In this document: in pieces, positions 5,904 to 8,758 of the stretch | How the letters are laid out: each line of letters begins with the position of its first letter | Position numbering within the stretch: the stretch's first letter is position 1 | Source: Myxococcales bacterium | GTDB lineage: Bacteria; Myxococcota; Bradymonadia; REDH01 | Direction: 5' to 3' | DNA length: 8,758 nucleotides | Assembly (NCBI GenBank): GCA_018970625.1 | Contig: JAGWVZ010000123.1 | Coordinates: 1-8,758, forward strand | Made by a program: the position numbers and the translations under genes | Notes under the pieces: model-generated | The model's database searches: none | The model's input: the letters and a program-made list of their open reading frames with translations, nothing else | What the model was told of the DNA's origin: nothing

Positions 5904-7040
5904 ATGGACAACATGCGTGATGAATCAGAATCGGTGACGCGCGAACAGGCGAGCGCCGCGGTTCGGGAGCAGGTGGAGCGGTTGTCGGGTCCGCCAGGCG
6001 TGACCGTTCCGATGATCGTGGGTGCGCTTCAGGTGGCCGTGCGTCATGGAACGGAGTTGTTCAATGGCGGCGACGTGGAGGGCTGTTTTGAGCTCTATCG
6101 GGACACCGCGGACTGGCTGTTGCAAGAGGCCGGTCGTCAGCCCGGTCAGCGTCCGGCGATGGTCGTGGATGTGCTGACAGCGCTGGAAGGGGCGCTGGAA
6201 CGTGCTCGGCGCGGTTCGGGTTACCACGACCGGGCCTGGTCGTTGCGGCATACCTTCGACTGGCTGATGGCTGACCACTATGCCGAGATGCGGCGGGTGG
6301 TGGGCTTGTGGATGATGTCGCAGGCGGTGATTTCACGCGGTGACTTTGACGGTGCGGTGGCCATTCTGGACTCGGCGCTTCGCAACGCGACGGCGATTCG
6401 CGGTGGAGTGGACGCCGAAGAGGAAGGGGCCCACGTGTCGTGGATGGCACAGCTGACGGCTGGGCACGCCCGTCTGTTGTCGGGTGACGTTTCGGGCGCC
6501 TGGACGTTGATTTCGGAGGTGTTGCTGCTGGCTCCGCACACGCTGTCGCACGTGCCCAACCTGAGCCGCGCGGGGGCACACTGGAAGCTGATGGTGGCCC
6601 GGGTAGCACGGGCCTGCGAACAGAGTGAGCAGGGGGTCGATGCCGAGTGTTTTCGGGCATACCTGATGTTGCAGGGGCGCGACGCCGAAGGCGCTGTGAA
6701 TCTTCTGAGCGGGATGGTGCAGCAGTATCCGACGCACGAGGGCGTGCAGATGTTGCTGGCGCTGGCTATCGCGGCGGCCGCAGCGCCGGTCACCGACGTC
6801 GGGACGCAGGATGACGCCGACAACGATGAGTCGGCCGATGAAGGCGAAGACCTGGATGCGGATGGCGTTGAGCAGGATGAGCTGACATTCGCTGCCGATG
6901 TCGATGACGAGGCGCTTGCGAGTGAGCTGGAGCATTCGCAGCAGCCCGATTCAGAGGGTGCTGAAGATGTGGGGGTTCCGCCGGAGTTGTGGATGCTGGC
7001 GCTGCGGCGGCCGATCGGTGGTTCGGGCGAGCGAAATTGA
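5904..7040 (+). CDS. Unknown alpha-helical protein with acidic C-terminal tail
   Basis: I do not recognise this 378-residue protein. It has no signal peptide or membrane segment and is probably cytoplasmic. Residues 13-290 are almost entirely helix-forming, with a TPR-like rhythm of small and aromatic residues: GDFDGAVAILDSALRNA (146-162), GDVSGAWTLISEVLLLAP (194-211), GRDAEGAVNLLSGMVQQYP (258-276). An early motif, HGTELFNGGDVEGCFELYRDTADWLL (48-73), has the form GxxLFNxGDxxxCxxxY. I recall that pattern from various helical-repeat proteins but cannot name a family. Residues 300-360 are strongly acidic (many Asp/Glu) and probably disordered; the end, VPPELWMLALRRPIGG, is again ordered-looking. 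Codon use matches its neighbours. The gene is divergent from alkB and shares a 248-bp intergenic region containing sites B and C. In-frame starts at 5850 and 5856 would add up to 18 residues. Confidence is high that it is a gene, low on any function. Confidence 0.8.
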   Translation: MDNMRDESESVTREQASAAVREQVERLSGPPGVTVPMIVGALQVAVRHGTELFNGGDVEGCFELYRDTADWLLQEAGRQPGQRPAMVVDVLTALEGALERARRGSGYHDRAWSLRHTFDWLMADHYAEMRRVVGLWMMSQAVISRGDFDGAVAILDSALRNATAIRGGVDAEEEGAHVSWMAQLTAGHARLLSGDVSGAWTLISEVLLLAPHTLSHVPNLSRAGAHWKLMVARVARACEQSEQGVDAECFRAYLMLQGRDAEGAVNLLSGMVQQYPTHEGVQMLLALAIAAAAAPVTDVGTQDDADNDESADEGEDLDADGVEQDELTFAADVDDEALASELEHSQQPDSEGAEDVGVPPELWMLALRRPIGGSGERN

Positions 7041-7286
7041 ACCTGAATCGAACACCGTCCGCCTTCACGGCGTGCGGATTCGTGTGTTGCACGCGGGTTT
7101 TGGGGCGTGCTGCCGCCCTGAAAGGCCCCGTTCACGGCTGTGTGTCGTGCTGGGCAACTGGGTGGGCAGGTGGTTGGGTAACCCGCCGGTGACAACCGGG
7201 TGTCGGAGCGGTTGACGAGTCTGCAGTGCCGGCGTACCACACTGCCTGCGAGCGCGTAGCCGCTCGCGCCGTATTGTGGAGACGTT
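7041..7286. other. Intergenic region upstream of the lipoprotein gene
   Basis: No gene is visible. A possible plus-strand promoter is TTGACG (7212-7217), 17 bp, then TACCAC (7235-7240); the -35 is good and the -10 poor. A hairpin with arms CCGGT/ACCGG (7186-7199, 4-nt loop) could fold downstream of the preceding gene, but no T-run follows, so it is not a convincing intrinsic terminator. Confidence 0.3.
7248..7267 (+). other. Hairpin in the leader of the lipoprotein gene
   Basis: Perfect 7-bp arms, GCGAGCG (7248-7254) and CGCTCGC (7261-7267), flank a 6-nt loop. The hairpin ends 10 nt before the ribosome-binding GGAG (7278-7281) and 19 nt before the ATG, so it would sit in the 5' leader if the promoter at 7212-7240 is used. 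It may influence mRNA stability or translation; no known riboswitch or attenuator pattern is evident. Confidence 0.35.
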
Positions 7287-8758
7287 ATGATGAAGACAGA
7301 CGCTGGGAAGTTTGGTGCGCAGCCAGATGCCGGATGGCATGGCGTGCAGTGGTTCGCGATGGTGACGCTCGGGCTGCTCACCGCATGCGCAGATGACGAC
7401 GCCGACGACGTGAGTGATGGGCCTGACTCAGGGGCCGACGTACAGACCCCGGATGCGCAGGGCGATGGAAGTTCTCCGGATGGAGGAGAACCTGACGGCG
7501 GCAGCCCCGATGGGGGTGCCCTTGAGGTGGTGGATATCCCGGAAGGCTGCAACCCGCTCGCCTTCGAGCACGACTGCTTCTTCCCGTGGCCGAGCGACTT
7601 CTTTTTGCAGGAAGATGACTCCACGCCTTCCGGGCGCGCCGTCGTGATTAGCGGTGCCGCGCAGGTGATCAACGAAGACGGGTTGGTTTCGGACTTCAAT
7701 GAGCTGCATCAGGCCGACGGTTTTTCGCACCATCCGATTATCGCCATGTGGTTTCCCGAAGGGGTGGACACGAGCAGCCTTCCCACGTGGCTCGACGACC
7801 CTTCGCCCACCACTGCTCCGGATAGCCCGACGCTGTTGCTGAACGCCGAAACCGGCGAGGCGATCCCGCACTTCGCAGAGCTCGATGCACGCCCGTCTGC
7901 GAGTCAGGTGGCGGCCCTCTATGTGCGTCCGCTGGTTAGGCTCGACAACGAGACCCGCTATATTGTGGCGATGCAGGGGCTGACGCAGCCGGATGGTTCA
8001 CCGATCGAGGCCCCCGAAGGCTTTCGATACGTGCGCGATGGCGTCGCGACGACATCGGCTGCGCTCGATGAGTTGGGTGCCCGCTACGAGACCGACGTCT
8101 TTCCGGTGTTGGAGTCGTTTGGCGTGGAGCGCAGTGAGCTGATCCTCGCGTGGGACTTTACCACCCAGAGCCTCGAGAGCGTGACCAGCGACATGTTGCA
8201 GGTGCGTCGTCTGGCGATGGAGTCGTTCGAGACAACTCCGCCCGCGGTCACCATTGAATCGGTACAGGAGGGTTCGGGTGAAGGCGGCGTTGGCGAAAGT
8301 CTCGCCCCCTACGTGGGGCGCCGCATTTCGGGCACCATTACGGTACCTCTGTATGTGGAGAGCGCCGAAACGGGCGCGTTGCTCGCTCGTGATGAGGCAG
8401 GCAACATCGTCCAGAATGGCACGGCTGAAGCCCGGTTCGTCATGCTGATCCCCAGAAGCATCACCGAGGCCGAGGTGCCGACGCCCGAGCGCGTCGTACA
8501 GTTTGGCCACGGCTTCTTTGGTGGGCTCGACGAGATGGACAGCGCCACGCAGGCTTCGATCGCCAACGAAGGTGGCTGGACGATCGCCGGCGTGGAGTGG
8601 TGGGGCATGAGCGCCCCCGATCTGGGCCCGGTCGCGGGAGCCATCGCCGACAATGCCTCGCGCACGTTCGATTTCACCGATCGACTGCACCAGGGCATGG
8701 TCAACTACATGGCTTTTGCCCATGCGCTCGCGACGACCTTTCAGGAGGTCGAGGCTGT
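7287..8758 (+). CDS. Secreted lipoprotein, hydrolase-like (bacterial virulence-factor-lipase-like), N-terminal part (runs off right edge)
   Basis: Open from ATG 7287 to the edge, 490 codons, no stop. GGAG at 7278-7281 lies 5 nt before the ATG; a second ATG (7290) follows directly. The N-terminus carries a lipoprotein signal: a long weakly charged n-region, a short hydrophobic core (WFAMVTLGLL) and the lipobox LTAC with Cys34 as the lipidated residue. Ala-Asp-Asp follows, so outer-membrane or surface location is likely. Residues 35-80 are an Asp/Gly/Pro/Ser linker with three PDGG units. The folded part begins CNPLAFEHDCFFPWPSDFFL (Cys88, Cys97), like the LPFPNDLL motif that opens bacterial virulence-factor lipases. 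VVQFGHGFFGG (GHG at 407-409) resembles the oxyanion-hole segment HGxxG of alpha/beta hydrolases. The nucleophile elbow would lie beyond the edge, so hydrolase activity is inferred. Possible role: extracellular ester or lipid hydrolysis. No evidence ties it directly to alkB. Confidence 0.8.
   Translation, partial: MMKTDAGKFGAQPDAGWHGVQWFAMVTLGLLTACADDDADDVSDGPDSGADVQTPDAQGDGSSPDGGEPDGGSPDGGALEVVDIPEGCNPLAFEHDCFFPWPSDFFLQEDDSTPSGRAVVISGAAQVINEDGLVSDFNELHQADGFSHHPIIAMWFPEGVDTSSLPTWLDDPSPTTAPDSPTLLLNAETGEAIPHFAELDARPSASQVAALYVRPLVRLDNETRYIVAMQGLTQPDGSPIEAPEGFRYVRDGVATTSAALDELGARYETDVFPVLESFGVERSELILAWDFTTQSLESVTSDMLQVRRLAMESFETTPPAVTIESVQEGSGEGGVGESLAPYVGRRISGTITVPLYVESAETGALLARDEAGNIVQNGTAEARFVMLIPRSITEAEVPTPERVVQFGHGFFGGLDEMDSATQASIANEGGWTIAGVEWWGMSAPDLGPVAGAIADNASRTFDFTDRLHQGMVNYMAFAHALATTFQEVEA
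7473..7517 (+). repeat. Three 15-bp coding repeats (PDGG linker units)
   Basis: Residues 63-77 of the lipoprotein are SPDGG, EPDGG and SPDGG, encoded by three consecutive 15-bp units. The units differ at several silent or near-silent positions, so they are diverged rather than recent duplications. They form part of the flexible tether between the lipidated cysteine and the folded domain. Confidence 0.75.

Noticed and set aside
7186..7199. Hairpin CCGGT/ACCGG as terminator of the unknown gene
   Set aside because: The stem is only 5 bp, lies about 145 bp after the stop codon, and no T-run follows.
6278..7699. Long minus-strand open frame (473 codons) overlapping the unknown plus-strand gene and the lipoprotein start
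   Set aside because: Its translation is dominated by Ser, Pro, Ala and Arg with no domain, as expected for the antisense of GC-rich coding DNA. The plus-strand genes have ribosome-binding sites and sensible composition.
7998..8723. Minus-strand open frame of 241 codons opposite the lipoprotein gene
   Set aside because: His/Arg-rich antisense product without family features. The plus strand carries a lipoprotein signal and a continuous frame to the window edge.

Overview
The window is GC-rich, gene-dense bacterial chromosome with strong G/C preference at third codon positions. The most telling gene for lineage is the last one: a lipoprotein whose lipobox is followed by an Asp/Gly/Pro/Ser linker, a Cys-framed 'FPWPSDFF' motif and a GHGFFGG motif. 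That style is common in Myxococcota and Bradymonadota-type bacteria (former Deltaproteobacteria). I infer such an organism with low to moderate confidence. No mobile element, CRISPR array, rRNA or tRNA is visible.

Layout, left to right. (1) On the minus strand, the first 166 codons of a TolC-family outer-membrane channel protein run off the left edge (1-499). (2) A two-gene minus-strand unit follows upstream of it: a WalJ/YycJ-like metallo-beta-lactamase-fold hydrolase (2440-3264) and, 30 bp after it, a full-length phosphoglucomutase/phosphomannomutase (709-2409). (3) A small MaoC-like hot-dog hydratase lies on the plus strand (3390-3821). It converges on (4) a TetR-family regulator (3846-4406, minus), which sits downstream of (5) a complete AlkB-type alkane monooxygenase (4534-5655, minus). 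(6) Divergent from alkB, on the plus strand, is a 378-residue helical protein with an acidic tail that I do not recognise (5904-7040). (7) The right edge holds the first 490 codons of a secreted lipoprotein hydrolase-like protein (7287-8758, plus).

The main non-obvious signal is regulatory. Two similar 18-bp imperfect palindromes (15 of 18 identical) lie in the alkB upstream region. A third, related site lies between a plausible promoter and the start codon of the tolC-like gene more than 5 kb away. All have the AACGAACG/CGTTCGTT character of TetR-family operators, and a TetR gene sits directly behind alkB. The simplest reading is a small regulon in which this TetR protein represses alkB (with itself as second gene) and an export system whose outer-membrane channel is the tolC-like gene. 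That would pair hydrophobic-substrate oxidation with efflux. This is inference from sequence similarity and position only.

No rubredoxin or rubredoxin reductase is present, so AlkB would need electron donors encoded elsewhere. I see no clear evidence for a wholly new system. The best candidates for something undescribed are the TetR-type regulon and the divergent unknown protein.
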